This document shows, piece by piece, positions 23,102 through 36,349 of a stretch of 64,000 bases of DNA. The stretch covers positions 11,021,872-11,085,871 of the forward strand of contig NC_058499.1 in NCBI RefSeq assembly GCF_020382885.2, written 5' to 3'. Each line of letters begins with the position of its first letter. Within the stretch, counting starts at the first letter, position 1. Under the pieces are notes generated by a model. The model saw only the letters and a list, made by a program, of their open reading frames with translations. It did not search any database and was not told the DNA's origin. Made by a program: the position numbers and the translations under genes. The DNA comes from Scatophagus argus. Its lineage: Eukaryota; Chordata; Actinopteri; Scatophagidae.

Positions 23102-26100
23102 GAATTTTTTAAAACAGTCTAGTACTCATTTCCTCCCTTATCGAGCAGCAGCAGTACAGTCTTCTACAAACCTCTGGTTCCAAACCCCTGTGGACACAGG
23201 TGTTCCCAGAACAGCGAGTTCACTTCTTCAACCACGAGAGGGCGCTCGGACCGCTTGTACGGCCGTTATACTGCACGTCTCTGACCGCAGAGTGACATCA
23301 GGAAACTCTCCGTACTTTGTCAGGTTGTCTCAGAGGTTATCTGCGTGTCATATCCAGCAGCACAATCAGAACCATGGCTACGAATCTGCGTGACCGGTAC
23401 AAACAGAAAGGGTGCGGGTTTATTCACGTCACGTTTTTAATTGAGGCTTTGCGTCAAGCTCAGTTCGCTTTCAGATGTTTTTCTGAATAAGAGGAAAATG
23501 TGGAACAAGGCCAATAGCTGGAAAGCAGGTTAGGCTGGAGGTTCTTCCACATTTGACGCTGTGGATGGGGACATGTCACACTTTGTGCGTGTCTGCTGTG
23601 CTGTGGAAGCCCTTCTTTGTTCCTGTAAAGTGGTTAGAAGCACCACCCCTGGCAAGGAAACCCAAACATTTAAATGTACGGAACGCGTGTACTGCAGAAA
23701 CCTGCGGGTGAATAACACCAAACAAAAGGCATCTACGTCCGCTTTCGTTTGCGTGCGCTGGGTTTTTTTATCAAGGTGATCTGCAGTGACCTACGGTAAC
23801 AAAACAATAAAAGTTGTGTGTTTTTTTTGACTCAGCCAGTGTTTCTCCCAGTTGCTAAGGAAATGAGGCTACACCCTCACCTGAGACCTTGTGTTCCAGG
23901 TGTGTTAAATCCCTCAGTACCACAGAGGAGTGCAAACACACTCAGCTGATAATAACATGCACACATTTGGAGAAGTAGATTTCAAGAACCACTGCCTGAC
24001 ACATGTATAACATAACACAAAGATGATGTTTGAGTGCTGACATTTCATCTCCCTCGACAGACCAAACACACTGTCTGAGCTTAAGGGCAGGAAATGGTCT
24101 TTAGTGGTTTGTTATGAATGGTTCATGTCCCAACATGTCCCCTCTGCATGTACATGAAAGCACCTTGAGCTCCCCCACATAATAAGCGCTTATTAGGCAG
24201 GGCAGTAAAAACTTAATTTCTATGTCATAACTCCAACAAGAGGATGTATTAAAGAAGAGTGCAACAAAATCAGGGGTATCAATCAAAAACAGTTTAGGTT
24301 TGGATAATAAGTTACTCTTATAAGTCATCATTTTGCTTTAGATAGATGTGGTACTTATTCAGAAGGAATGAAGTACTTCTTCCATCACTGCATATCGTCC
24401 TCTTTCACGTAGTACATTTTAAATACCTGCTTAGTATTTATTCTGTACATAGCATAAGCAGACTCATTCTGCGATATATTTCACTTGTTTCACTTGTTAT
24501 ATTTCAGTATTGTGACACATTCAAACTACATGCTAGTGACAAACTTCATTTTCTATGCAATGACAATATAATATAATTGTGTAATCCTGTAGTGAATGTA
24601 TGTGACAGCAGAAAAATGGCCTATAATCTAATGTTGCTACTGAAGATGTAAATGTAAAAGCTTAAGGAGTGTCCCAGAGCCAGAATCGCTTGCTGAGCTC
24701 TTAACTCGTTTTAGGATACAAATGACACGGGTCCTTCTCGTCAAAATAATAATTTTTCTCTTCAAACCCATTTAATGAGCAGGCAGTCAAAGAGATATAT
24801 GTGTAAATGACATGGGGGGCTTTTATAAAGGTAAAGGGGGAAGCCCCCTGTATGGGGTGGAGTCCACCAATCTCAAAAAGAGGATGTTTACGGTGTCTGC
24901 AGCTCAAGAAGGGCCAGAGTGTGCTGAGGGGTAACATTTCATAAGCTGTGGTGTTGAGCCATAGGTCTGCAGTAACTCTGGTGCTGCTATTTGTTTCTGT
25001 TCTCATAGGAGTGGACCCTCTGCACTCTGTTGTCAGCAAAAAAAAAAAAGATTTTAAGGAAGCAGATGAGAAGAAGGTGTGGCAGAGAATAGGTCAGCTT
25101 GTGGCTAACAAGTTCACTGCTGAACACCAGGACAGGCTCGTGCACACACAGCTGCCTGCTTCTGCTGGCGGACCGGCTTATTGCTCACCACCAGAGCAAA
25201 ACTGTTCCTGGAAACCTGTCCCCTGGGAGAAATGCATTCCATGAATATCCTGCCTGGTTAAATGGCCAACCATGTCTCTATTCTTTTCCTCAGTGTGTGT
25301 GTGTGTGTGTGTGTGCTGGCATAAGTAATTTGCAAGACTGACCTGGGGCCCACAAAAAGGTTAACAAGGAATCCATATGCTGCAGAGGGGCTGTAAAAAA
25401 GCAGCTCTCTTGACCTGCAGGAAGTTTTACTGCAATCACTGACTCCATTTCACGATATGTCATTCTGAACTGAACAGTGGCTCCTTCCTTTGATCAGAGG
25501 AGTTTCATAAAGCTCCATGTTTGTGATTGCAGTCTCTACGGTCTCCTGCTCCCTGCTTCCCAGGGAGCAGTGAACCAGATCTTTCTCACTGGAGGAGGGG
25601 GTGTTGAGTCCTGCTCTCAGCTGCGTAAACTTCCAGAATCAACTTATCGTCCAATATCCAAACAACCAGATGTGGGATTCACAGTCAAAAGCCATAACAC
25701 TCCCCCTCAAACACACGCACATGCACACATACACACACACAGTCTTCTGACCTTTTAAAGGACTGCCGTGACTCTGATCAAAGAAAAATCTGAATTGCCC
25801 TCCAGTAACACTCCAGAGATGCGAGACGGGAACAGACAACTAGACAGACAAAAATCACAAAACTGCTGATCAGCACTTTTGCAACAAGGAACCAAAGCCA
25901 AATGATGCAGTTGTCTTCGTGTCAGACCGCAACCACAGTTTAATAGATGTAAATGAATGTCAGATTTGGATGTAAACAAGCAAAATCAATAGTCATTGCT
26001 CTGCTTGTTTGATTAACTCTGCAGCCAAAGAGCTGCTGTGAGCGGGACTGCTGAACGTTACGAGCCAAAAACAGTCAATATTTTCAGCGCTTTGTCTGAG

Positions 26101-26644
26101 CCACAGGCTGAGGGTAATGCATGCGAGCTCTTTATAATCCAGAGAGAGACGTTTCTGTGACTGGGTCATACATAAAACATAGTGTCATCTAGCATGAGAC
26201 AGCCATGAGCTTGGACAATGCTGTTCCAGTCTCAACTGACTGAAAAACCAGGACCTCAACATTTATATGTTAAATACCTAACAAGCAGATCTCTGTGTTA
26301 CATTAGTGTCAAAGTGTCACGTACAATAATTAACAATCATTTCAATATTCGTCTGTGCAAAATGACCGTCACCTGCAATCAGAGCTGTTTTGATGTGTCC
26401 AAACCAGAAGCTGTGGATAACAATTCACCATGTCATTAAAAGTCCAAAGGGCCACAAATTGTACCAAACGTATCACAGCCCACAGTACAGAAGAACTGGA
26501 TGAAATATCAGTTTAGCTCTTTTAAGAGCCTTACTAATGATTGGACCAAACATTTAAGATGTGTCCAGAGTGGCACACGGGTGGGGGGAGGGGTGTCATT
26601 AAAACAGGACTCAGGATTAGCTTTCTGTATCGTCTATACAATCA
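23102..26644. other. intergenic, nothing gene-like apart from the microsatellite
   Basis: Several short open frames occur but none has splice context, family similarity or codon bias that I can recognise. Confidence 0.6.
25293..25315. repeat. (GT)n microsatellite
   Basis: About eleven GT units. Confidence 0.95.
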
Positions 26645-26881
26645 GAGGTACAGTGTGTAGGATTTAGGGGCAGATATGTTTACTTAAATCTAACAATTAC
26701 TTTTGTTTTATATTATAATGAGCCTTTTACATCTACAGAGGGAGCGAGTCGCAACGAATGCCATGCGCGAGCCGGTCCTCTCCAGCGAGGTCAGCCATGC
26801 TGCACCGCCATGTTTGTCTGTGCGAGTGGTGTGCAGCCCTCATCACTAGATGCCATGAAGTCCTACACACAAGACCTTTAA
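26645..26881. mobile_element. MITE-like teleost repeat with imperfect terminal inverted repeats
   Basis: The left end GGTACAGTGTGTAGGATTTA and the right end, whose reverse complement reads TAAAGGTCTTGTGTGTAGGA, form an imperfect inverted pair. Internal phrases (AATGAGCCTTTTACATCTAC, CACTAGATGCCATGAAGTCC) match a repeat common in percomorph genomes. It is non-coding, so probably a non-autonomous DNA element. Confidence 0.75.
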
Positions 26882-29854
26882 AGTTGGTTTAAAATTCAAG
26901 TGTGACAGAGAAGAGAGAGAGAGAGCATATAATTTACTTATTGACAACTCAAACGCTGTGTGATGTTAACAAACCACTCCACTTCTTCTGGAAGGCATGT
27001 GTGACGTGTGTGAAGACAGTGAGGTTCTCCTCTCCTCCTTGATTGTCCAGGGTGTGTTACAGACCATAAAAACCCAAGTTGACAAGCACCTGTCTAATCC
27101 TGCTGATCATAGCAGCATTGTCATTATCTATGGGCTCTTGCCTGTGACTGTAATTACAACTGCCTTGGATGATCTGAGACACAGATGGTGGTGGGAGACT
27201 AAGCAAACGGCAGTAAAGTAATCGGCTGGGGCTGCCGGAGCAGACAAATCTTTAAAGACCTGAGCTGACTAAGGCTAAATACTCTAATTATTGAATCTAG
27301 TTGGGACTAGCCAGTATTGTAGACATTTACTATAGCTTCTTCATTTGAGAGATGCCATGTCAAGGAAACTCTTCAGCTGTATTATAATCAGAGATGAATT
27401 CTGATGCACCTGAAATGAAATTCAAGGAGGTGAAATGCAATTAAATAAGACCATTGAGTCGCTGAGTTGCATGAGGTCATCTTTTCTTGGTGTTCGCTAA
27501 ACTTTTCAACCTCACCGTACTCAGCACATCCGGGCATCATTCAAAAGCCGAGTAATTTCATCAGGATCCCACTATTATTCTGACTTTTGAATACAAGCTT
27601 TGTTCCGCTAACTCTCAGCTTGAGCTGCATGGTGTAGGTGTTTTTATCCAAAAGGTTTTATTTGAGCCTCTTGTCTGTATGTTTCTGCTGAGGTTTCACT
27701 GTCTGCGCAAATCAAATGATTTCCCCTAAAAACAGCCTGTTTCTTCACACTAACAGGAAGTGTGGGTTTAGTTCACGTAAAACAGACATTCCCTGCAGCT
27801 CTGCATGGTCTACCTTAATGATTCTGCATGAAGCACCTAAAGCTTGATTAAAGGGATCATAAATAGGATTTATGATAAAAACTATTCCCTGTTTCAAAGT
27901 GAAAACCAGGAGGTTTAATGAAGCTTTAAACTCAGTTTATTCTTGACTTTGTAAATAACAGAGAACAAAACAATTGATGGTGTCAAGCTCAGCATGTTGA
28001 AACATCATGCAAAGTCTGAACAGCTACATTTTAATGGCAACTGAGGAAACTCATTCCACTCCATCGTAAGGGAATAGGTGGATCTGGAGCTGTGATCCTT
28101 TATTTCAACATTTTTTTTCTTTCTTTACGGTGATCTTTTGAAGCTCCACAACTTCGCCCATGGACTTTAGTTTAGTAGCTCCACGGGATGTTGTGTTTGG
28201 CTTTTCAAAGCATGCATCATCAAGGGGTGAATGACCACGACTCTTGTGCTTGTGGATGCAGGTGTGGAGGAGCTACGCAGTCACAGTGTGGAAAGGATGA
28301 AATAAGAAAATGTCAGGGTTAACACGAGCACCGCCCAATGACTGGCTTCACAGGGTGGGTGAGACACGCTCTCTGTCAGTCAGGGTTTCTATGCACTACT
28401 ACTCAAATGTAAAGACTTACAGCATAAGCCACAGTGCAGGCCGTGCATGAGGACATTTTTGCATGAGTTTGCTTTCAAGGGTCGCTTGAGTTGTTTTACT
28501 GTTGCTGACCTATACAACATTGTCAGCCCTCAAAAACAGCCTGCCCATAGATCCTCCAGACAGGAGACTCCCAGGGAACATAGCAACAGAGACTCTCCTC
28601 CCACCTCTCTCCTCTCCCTCCCTCTCTCTGGAACTATGCAGGCCAGGCTCTATAGTTCCAGGCTCACTTGGCTCCAGGATTGGGGGAAGGGACTGAGTTA
28701 ACATATGGCTTATTGTGCATTGTGGGCTATGCTTTCAGCTCATCAACAACACTGGCTCTCCTCCTGGTGCAAAAACTGCAGGGACTGTTGGGCTGGGAAA
28801 ACGCACTGTAGACATCTCCTGCAGTATTTATTTTCTGAAAAGCTGACTCACATTCTGTTTATGCATAAACGCAAATAAATCGCCCTTTAGTTTGACACCA
28901 AACTCACCAAAGGTGCACTGACTTGAGTTATTGTCATCAAGTCAGCTCTCACCACCTTAATAACAGCGTGTGTAACGCTACAAGTGGTAATCACATTGGC
29001 TGCAACACCCGCAGACAGCTGGTGGAGAATGATGACTACCTGTTTTATAACCATGTTTGCTTTGGAGGAAAATGTGTTGCTGGCACAGTTTGTGGCTCCG
29101 TTGCGTGTCTAGCAAGGCGGTCTGCCACAGTTTGGTGACGCAAGAGGAGCTATTAATATCTCAGGAACGGGATGTTCTCGCTTCAGCATCGGGGTCATTC
29201 GAGGATAAACAACTTGCCAGCGCGACGAAACCGACGTAGAAGTTTTAAGGGAGACGCTGCAACTTCTCCAGTTTTTTATTTTCACCCGTCGCTCGCACCG
29301 GGCGCATCCCGGCGGTGAGCCTGGCTCATGCATGCAGCGCTTCGGTCTGCGTGGAGCCTCGCCCACTTGTGAACCCGGTGACTTTAGAGCGCACCCCTGT
29401 CGAGGCGGTGAAAGCAGTCATGTGATGTAATAATATCTCTTTGGAAATGGTATGTTTTGAAATTCAGCCTCGCTGTTTTCCCCTTTGAACTCCCTCCGTA
29501 GCAACCACACAGACTAGAATTTAAAATGGGCAGCGTACGATCCACTCCGGCCCAAATTACAGGCTGATCGCAGTGCGTCTTAATGGCGCACAACTGCGAG
29601 CAAGTTTGTTAATTGCAGACAACAATCGGAATCTTGCAAAGTTGCAAGATTTGCCCCAAACACTAAATGCATGTAAAATCTGAAGAAAATCTAGCTACAG
29701 TGATGTTATATTGCTTCAGTCGGATGGGTTTTAAAATATCGTTTGTGTTGCAAACAGCAAATGACGTCAGATGGCCATACGGTGGATCGGAATTGATATA
29801 TCGGTGGACATTAACCACTTTATTATGATACTAAATGCCACGGGCATGTTTTAT
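26882..29854. other. intergenic, with a CpG-richer patch near 29.2-29.4 kb
   Basis: Mostly featureless. Around 29210-29400 CpG dinucleotides are clearly denser than in the flanks (GCGACG, CCGACG, CGCTCGCACCGGGCGC). This could be a promoter; on the minus strand it could serve trpm1. No transcript evidence is available. Confidence 0.45.
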
Positions 29855-30165
29855 GGAGCCGTAACGATAAATTGCTTCGTCAATCAACCGATCGACACAG
29901 ATTTAATAGACTATAATTTATTTAATATAATTGTTGTAGCAGAAAAGTGAAGTGCGCTCACAGCTTCCTCCTTCTCCACTGTGAGAATTTGGTATTCTGT
30001 TTCATGTTGACGTATGTTGAACATCTTTGGGTTTTGAGCTGTTGTTCAGATTGAGGCAGTGTTTTTAAGTTCTTAGCTGAGGCTCCTGGAAATCATAATG
30101 AGCATTTCTCAGGATCTTCTAACATGTTATTGAAAAGAAAATACTGAATCAGCCCTAATGTGCGA
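29855..30165 (+). mobile_element. degraded teleost MITE-like repeat, copy 1
   Basis: CTCCACTGTGAGAATTTG, ATCTTTGGGTTTTGAGCTGT and the end ACTGAATCAGCCCTAA resemble a very common fish repeat that ends in 'taatcgttagttgcagccctaa'. A second copy lies near 36.4 kb. Both are diverged and non-coding. Confidence 0.6.
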
Positions 30166-30779
30166 CACCAGGTTCATACAGATGTAACAATGTCTCAGTG
30201 TATTTTCAGTGTATTGTTGCAGAGCTCTGCGCAGCTCTGTGCTCTTTGTGCATCAACTCAAGCATGGTGCAGGTTTATGCCTCGTGGATGACCTGCCATT
30301 TAAGTGCCTCTGTTGAATGGCCTTAGAAAAGAGACCCTCGGCTCTTTAGCATCAGTGCGGCTATTCAATGCAACGCCTGCGGACTCACCGCCCAGCTGAA
30401 TGGCGTATTTCATAGTCACATCCCCTCACCAGTGCCTGCGAGGCACATCCATCCCCATCCACTGCACTGATCAATGCATTCTGACTGGGGCCAGCACCGA
30501 CCAGCAAATGGGTGCAAAAACAAAACTGTGTCCGCTTCACTCTGCCCTTTTGAGCAGTATTGTGTGTGGCGGACAAAGCCACCAAGCTGTGATGTGTAGG
30601 AACAATGATGGCAGTACATAGTCGCGGCTCAGCGTCAGCCTAGGGGTCAAGTGAGTGATGTCAGTTTAGCTCGTGGTGTAAACTCAACTCTACGTGCGCG
30701 ACAGTCAGCAGTTTTACGTCATAGGATAGAGTAGTTGTCTTGAGAGGGCTCTTTCAACTTATGCAACAGATGAGCCAAA

Positions 30780-31130
30780 ATGTTCTGTCAATGAGTGTCG
30801 GGCAGCACTCTGTTATGTGGTGGTGTGCTGGGGAGGCAGCACCAAGGCGGGGGAGGCAGGCAGGATTAGCATACTGGTGAAAAAGGCTGCCTCTGTTGTG
30901 TGGCTGAACATGGACAGCCTGGAGGCACAGGCAGAGGGAGGAATGACGACCAAACTGAATTCCATTTTAAACAACACCTCCCACCCTTCCGTGAACTGAT
31001 GAAGCGACCCGACCTCCCTAAACATACACCCTCTTCCTGCAAGGTGCATTCACAGAGCTGTAAGATTGTATGACGCCTTCTCAACTTCAACGCCTCATCA
31101 TCAAGTCTTGTCTCAATAGCATCTGCTGAA
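30780..31130 (+). mobile_element. 3' fragment of a LINE (C-terminal part of reverse transcriptase ORF), broken
   Basis: The plus-strand frame from 30811 reads VVCWGGSTKAG, then LVKKAASVVW, LEAQAEGG and LNSILNNTSHP. It resembles the end of the reverse-transcriptase ORF of fish non-LTR retrotransposons, where CWG, KKA and NPSHP-type motifs occur in that order. The frame stops at 30999, and similar sequence continues in another frame, so the copy is frameshifted. No 5' part is present. Confidence 0.65.
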
Positions 31131-32655
31131 GGATGACACCAACACTTGCACGATACTCACAATACTTTAACCTGTATGTTGTCTTACCTGCACATCTAGC
31201 AGGTCACCATTGCCTCATTGCACATAAACTTTACCTTAAAATATGATTCCTCCACATGAATAGATTGTACGTGTTTGCACATACACGAATATACAGGGCT
31301 TTTACATAAGGCTTTTACAGGGCATCTCTGAACTGAGCGTATCATTGCCTTCAACTCTGCTACAGATGAAACAAACAAGATATATAACAATTTAATTTAT
31401 GAGCTTTGGATGTGCTTTCAGATGGATTTTGTTCCCTTCGAAGTGAAATAAGCTACCTGCTTCCCTGTACTTCCAGCCTTTATGCTGGGCTAACTAGCTG
31501 TTGGCTATGTCCTTACATTTACCATACAGACCTAAGAATTTTGTTTTTAGGTCTAGTGTATTTTTCCCAGAATGCCAAACGTTTGCTTTTCCTCCACTCA
31601 ACAAGTCCTTGATGGACTTCAAACAATAAAAAAACTCAAGAATAAATTGCAAATCAGCAAATAGCACTTTTAGGATGGCAGGAATCAAGTCTGAATCACC
31701 CGACTTAATAGAACTGAATGGTTTTTGAGAATAGCAGACAACAGTATCAGGAAGACATAGTTTTATTTACACATGTCAGGTAATCACTTTCTTCAATCTC
31801 ATGTTTGAAGTCTGCGTGTCTGCTGAAAATGTTATGACAGTCTTTGTCTTTGTGATAAGAATCCACTAACATTCTAACACGTACATCCTGCTAGACAGCA
31901 GCCAGGTCACTCTGTTACAATAACATGTAGTTTGGACTTGTTTATTCGTCTCAGCTACGCCTGACTAACTCAATTGACCTCAATTGTCCATGTGATTACT
32001 GCATTCCTGACTTCTGTATCTGATTTGGTGTTCTTTTCCCTATTTGATCAAAGAAACAAAGGAACAATATTTCACTTGTAGCCCAGTGAAACACCAGCAC
32101 ATGTAAGGCACACAGAGGTCACAGAGGTGCTCACAAGGTGGGCGTTCACTTATGTTGTGGACTTATGTAAACATGTTTACCTTCTTACACCTGCACAATG
32201 TCTCCTGTCTGACTAATCATCTGCTCTCCCATACAGGTGAAACTGTAGCCTTATTCGTCATCATTAGTCACGAGGTCCAACTGTTGTGTGAGTTACGATG
32301 AGTAAGCTTTGCAGAACAACAAAGACAAGAGTTCTGTATTAGTTCTTACCACTCAGATAACTTGACTTATTTTTACCTGTGTATTAGTAACTCTGATTTA
32401 CATGAAATCACAAGGTATCTTTATTATTTTTCTTCTAAACTGAGTAAAAGGTAAGACATGTGATATTACCAGAAAGACTGCCTCTATACCAAAACACACT
32501 GTGGTAAGAGTTGGTTTATTTTTGTTTTAGGGAGGATTTTGGGATGCAACTCCCCTAGATTAAAAAAAACCCAGAAGGAAGTTCTTAGCAAATAAATTAT
32601 CTGGATTTAAAAGTAAAGTTGCATTTGAAAGAAGTACAACTTAATAATATTTAGC
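31131..32655. other. intergenic, nothing recognised
   Basis: AT-rich, short open frames only, no convincing feature. Confidence 0.6.
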
Positions 32656-32659
32656 CATG

Positions 32660-32945
32660 CTAACTGTGATCCCTTAACTTTTAATCTACAGAGTGCCTAA
32701 ACCTTTTCCCTTGGGGGGCCTAAACTGAAACTAACAAATTAACACCTGAGACATCTGAAGGGCCAAAGTGAATCCGAGAGCCATCTTCATTTCATGATTT
32801 CAGTTTAGCACTTTGGTTTATGATGAAATGGATACAAAACGAACAACACTCCTTTGAACTCAGTCACAGCATTCTGTCACGCTAAACCAAGATGATGAAT
32901 ACGACAAACATTAAGTCTTTACGTCAGCATGTTAGCATTTGGCTG
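32660..32945 (+). mobile_element. degraded teleost repeat of the 'GTTAGCATGCTAAC' family, copy 1
   Basis: GATCCCTTAACTTTTAATCT, CACTTTGGTTTATGATGAAA, CACGCTAAACCAAGATGATG and TCAGCATGTTAGCATTTG occur in the order seen in a very abundant fish repeat. Divergence is high and no ORF remains. Confidence 0.65.
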
Positions 32946-32954
32946 TAGACTGGA

Positions 32955-33178
32955 CTCAGGAGGTGGACTGGAACCCGAAGGTCGGTGGTTTGCATGTCGA
33001 GGTGTCCTTGGGCACTGTACTGATCCCCAAATTGCTCCAGATGGCTGTACCATTGGTATTTGAATGGCTGAGCATAGAAATATTTGTAGGCATATTGGAT
33101 AAACAGGACTGTACTGCTGTACTACTGCCGTTTGAGTACTCAGTAGACTAGAAAAGTGCAGCATGTTACCATTTACCA
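32955..33178 (+). mobile_element. degraded teleost repeat of a different family, adjoining copy 1
   Basis: GAAGGTCGGTGGTTTGCATG, AGGTGTCCTTGGGCACTGTA, CCCCAAATTGCTCCAGATGG and the end AGACTAGAAAAGTGCAG, with ACCATTTACCA, follow the order of a well-known fish repeat. It abuts the preceding element, suggesting insertion beside or into it. Confidence 0.7.
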
Positions 33179-33394
33179 CCTTGTTAAAGTATAGAATAAA
33201 TGTTCAGTCATAGTTTCTTGAAAAAAAAATGTTCAGAATTTAAGGAAACTTTTAGAAACTACTAAATATGAAGCTACTCCCACAAAGGCTGGAAACAATT
33301 AACCTGTCTTGGTCCAAAAGTCCACAAAATCCACCTAACAATGACCCCAAAAGATCCCTAATTAACATGCTATATTTGTCAAACTAGCCTACAT

Positions 33395-33555
33395 GTAGTG
33401 CTTTGTCTTTGGTGCTAATTAGCAAATATTAGCATGCTAACCCGCTAAGTTAATGGACCTGATAAATATTGTACTTGTTAACTTTCAGCATATTAGCACT
33501 GCGAGCATGTTAGCATGCTGATCACAGCATTTAGCTCAGAGCACCACTGAAGTTT
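33395..33555 (+). mobile_element. degraded 'GTTAGCATGCTAAC'-family repeat, copy 2
   Basis: TTGGTGCTAATTAGCAAATA, TTAGCATGCTAACCCGCTAA and CATTTAGCTCAGAGCACCAC match the 3' half of the same family as the copies near 32.7 and 42.2 kb. Confidence 0.7.
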
Positions 33556-36345
33556 TTTTGGGTTGGTTGCTTCTTTTTCGTTTGTTTCTTTTACCTTCGC
33601 GTATCATGAAGGAGGATTTTGTTTCGAACTACGGAGGAAGTTTGATCCTAGGATGTATGTGTATTTATTGGGTAACATTAAGAAAAACAACACAGCTCCG
33701 TCTAAACTACAGCTTGGTGTCTGACTCAGTGTTTAAACCAAACATCAGGATCAAACTCAGGTCATAAGCCAGAGGTCAGCACCACCCAACGAACCACTGC
33801 AGAGGGGAGAAAACTCTGCCAACAATCTAAATTCATGTGTGGTAGTTCATGCCTTTTTTGTTTATTTTTCTATCTACCTTGAGAGCCTAAGCTAGATACA
33901 ACAGTCCAGCCTGACTGTTATAATTGTCAGGCTGTCCCGTGCTTAAAGAGGATCTCTCACATCACAAACAGTAGTGAAGAGGCCAATCAAACTACTGTTC
34001 CTGCCTGAGAACTTTATGCCAGCACAGGACAGAACACTGTTTGGATAATGTGCACTGGGGTTTGGTGCTGGGATTTAGGAACGTACAAAAGGTCTCTTGA
34101 ATCGTCACATTGCTGCAGCTACGGAGAGAAACGTTTAACTCTTTCCCCCTGAGTGAGATTTTTTTTTTCTCTTTCTTTTAAATGATCACTTCTACAGCTG
34201 CTTGTTACCTTCGGAGAGCTTCAGTTGTATAAGCTGCAGCTGATTTCCTCTCTGTCTCTTGGTCTTCTTGTACTTGACACCCAGTGGGAGTTGATAAACA
34301 CTTGCAGTTTCTACACGGCTCTGGGAAATAACCCTGTGAAAGAGGAACTATGAACTCTTGTCATGCACTCATTAGAAAAGATCGCCAAAGCACCACATGA
34401 AACACAAGAACACCATGTTTTTGTGGTGAAAGAATATGTAAAATAATACAGCCAGATGGCCTCCTGAATGCCACATCGCCTTGCTCACACTGAACACTGG
34501 GAACTTTCTAGTGTGGGCTTTTGTGCACAGTGGTGAAAGTGTGCATTCATTCACACAGGAGAACATCAGCTGCTGCAGGAAAGCAGGTCTTATCCTGTAT
34601 GGGCAGAGTTCAGTTTACTCTCATACTTAATAAATTTGCTTAAATAGACAGTTAATTGGGCATGGAGTTGGATAAATAAGAGATGAGAAGCTGCCATACT
34701 GATCACAGGAAACATTATGTTCTTAATCTGAGACAAATGCATCGTCAGAGCTTCTTTGTTACAAACTGTGGGGTTAATTTGTGTGCATGGGGTTAACATT
34801 CAAGCGTGACCTTGCTACTAATCAATAGCATCAGCAGGTTTGTTTTCTGTCAGGACTTTGTAGCTGGTGTCATGCTATTTTCCACAGCAGACTGGCCTCT
34901 CTGTCTGAACAACTTTAAATTGAAAGCGAATGAAAACCTGACTTTTGCGATGCAAGTCAAGGGGAAATGCGTTCACATGATGCAATTATAAAACTAGAAT
35001 TATGACATCAAGTACGGCCTAATGACAAAACATTCATATCACACACCTTAGACTCTTCCATCCACACAATGGTGTCACTTGTGTCTAGCAGGAGGGTAAA
35101 GTGAAGAAGACCAAGGCCTGTGGGGTCTGGCTGGATTTCAGACCACAGAGTTGAGCTCAGAGGAGGGTTTTGAAATAAACTGCAAGTTTTCTGAGAGGTA
35201 CAAACTGTTGATGTTACATTTAGAGTATTTGGGGTGGAATATAAAATGTGTCATAAAGTATATATGATGCCACTTCTCTATTTCTGCCTTCATATATACA
35301 TTTACACATTCAAAATAATTGTGCATCACAAAACAGAGCAAAGCACTTTGCTAAGACTGCAGTACAGTAAAAAGAAGCTAGAAAGGAACTTGAACAAGTG
35401 TATCAGTTATCACAGTCGTCACGATTAAGCCACAATGCTTTATTTTTGAGTGGAATGTAATTGGAGTCCTTTCAAAGACTGTGAAAAAGAATTATTTTGC
35501 CTGTGTGGAATCTCAGGAGGCTAAGCCAGCAATTTGGCAGTCTGAAGCATTCAAGGTCTCTGCTGGTGCACGATCTCATTGGCCAGAGGCTCCAGAGTGT
35601 GCCGATAGCTCCAAGAACGTGACACAATAATATTCAGAGTTATCAGGGACATCCTGTAGATGATGAACTGTAGTCCATTTTCCAGGAAAGACAGTGCACT
35701 TACACCTCAGAAAAGTTATTTGGTGGCTTGTGTGCTTTTCTTTATCATTTCCTCATTTGTGATTGGATAATGTGTCACAGGCAGGCGTGTTGGCCTGGGG
35801 GGGGCTGATTATACAGGGCCTCCTTACAGGGGTCCCCACAAAGTTACTGCAACGAATAGCAGTGGATTTGAAGACGGACCTACAGAGTGTACTGTCCATA
35901 ATTTTGTGGTACACCCATGACAACAGGAGAAGTTAATATGGCATAACAGATCAGCTCATCACACCGGAGGACTCAGGGTGTCTGAGGGGCAGGGGCAAAA
36001 AAGAATAAACCCACCAGGCCACCGCTAGTTACGATTCATTTATGATGAAACATCTCAAAACCCTCATGTTATTACTCATATTACTCAGATTTAAAGAATA
36101 AATACTGAACCTCCGTAATGAAAAAAAAACATTTAGAGTCAGGCAGAGGCCGCTCTGCTAGCATGTAGGGACGACTACATGGCAAGCGTCACGTTTTCTC
36201 CACTTCAAGGGCACCCTCGACAGCACACTGATGTTGCACATGCAGTGTGTCAAGAGGAAATTGCTCTAATTTATTACCTTAGCACTCAACTAATATCTTT
36301 GGAAAGCGAACTTGCTTTTGGTTTTAGCAAGACCAAGAGTGAAGG
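33556..36345. other. intergenic, nothing recognised
   Basis: No splice-flanked exon, RNA gene or clear repeat seen. Short open frames up to 69 codons are compatible with chance. Confidence 0.55.
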
Positions 36346-36349
36346 AAGT

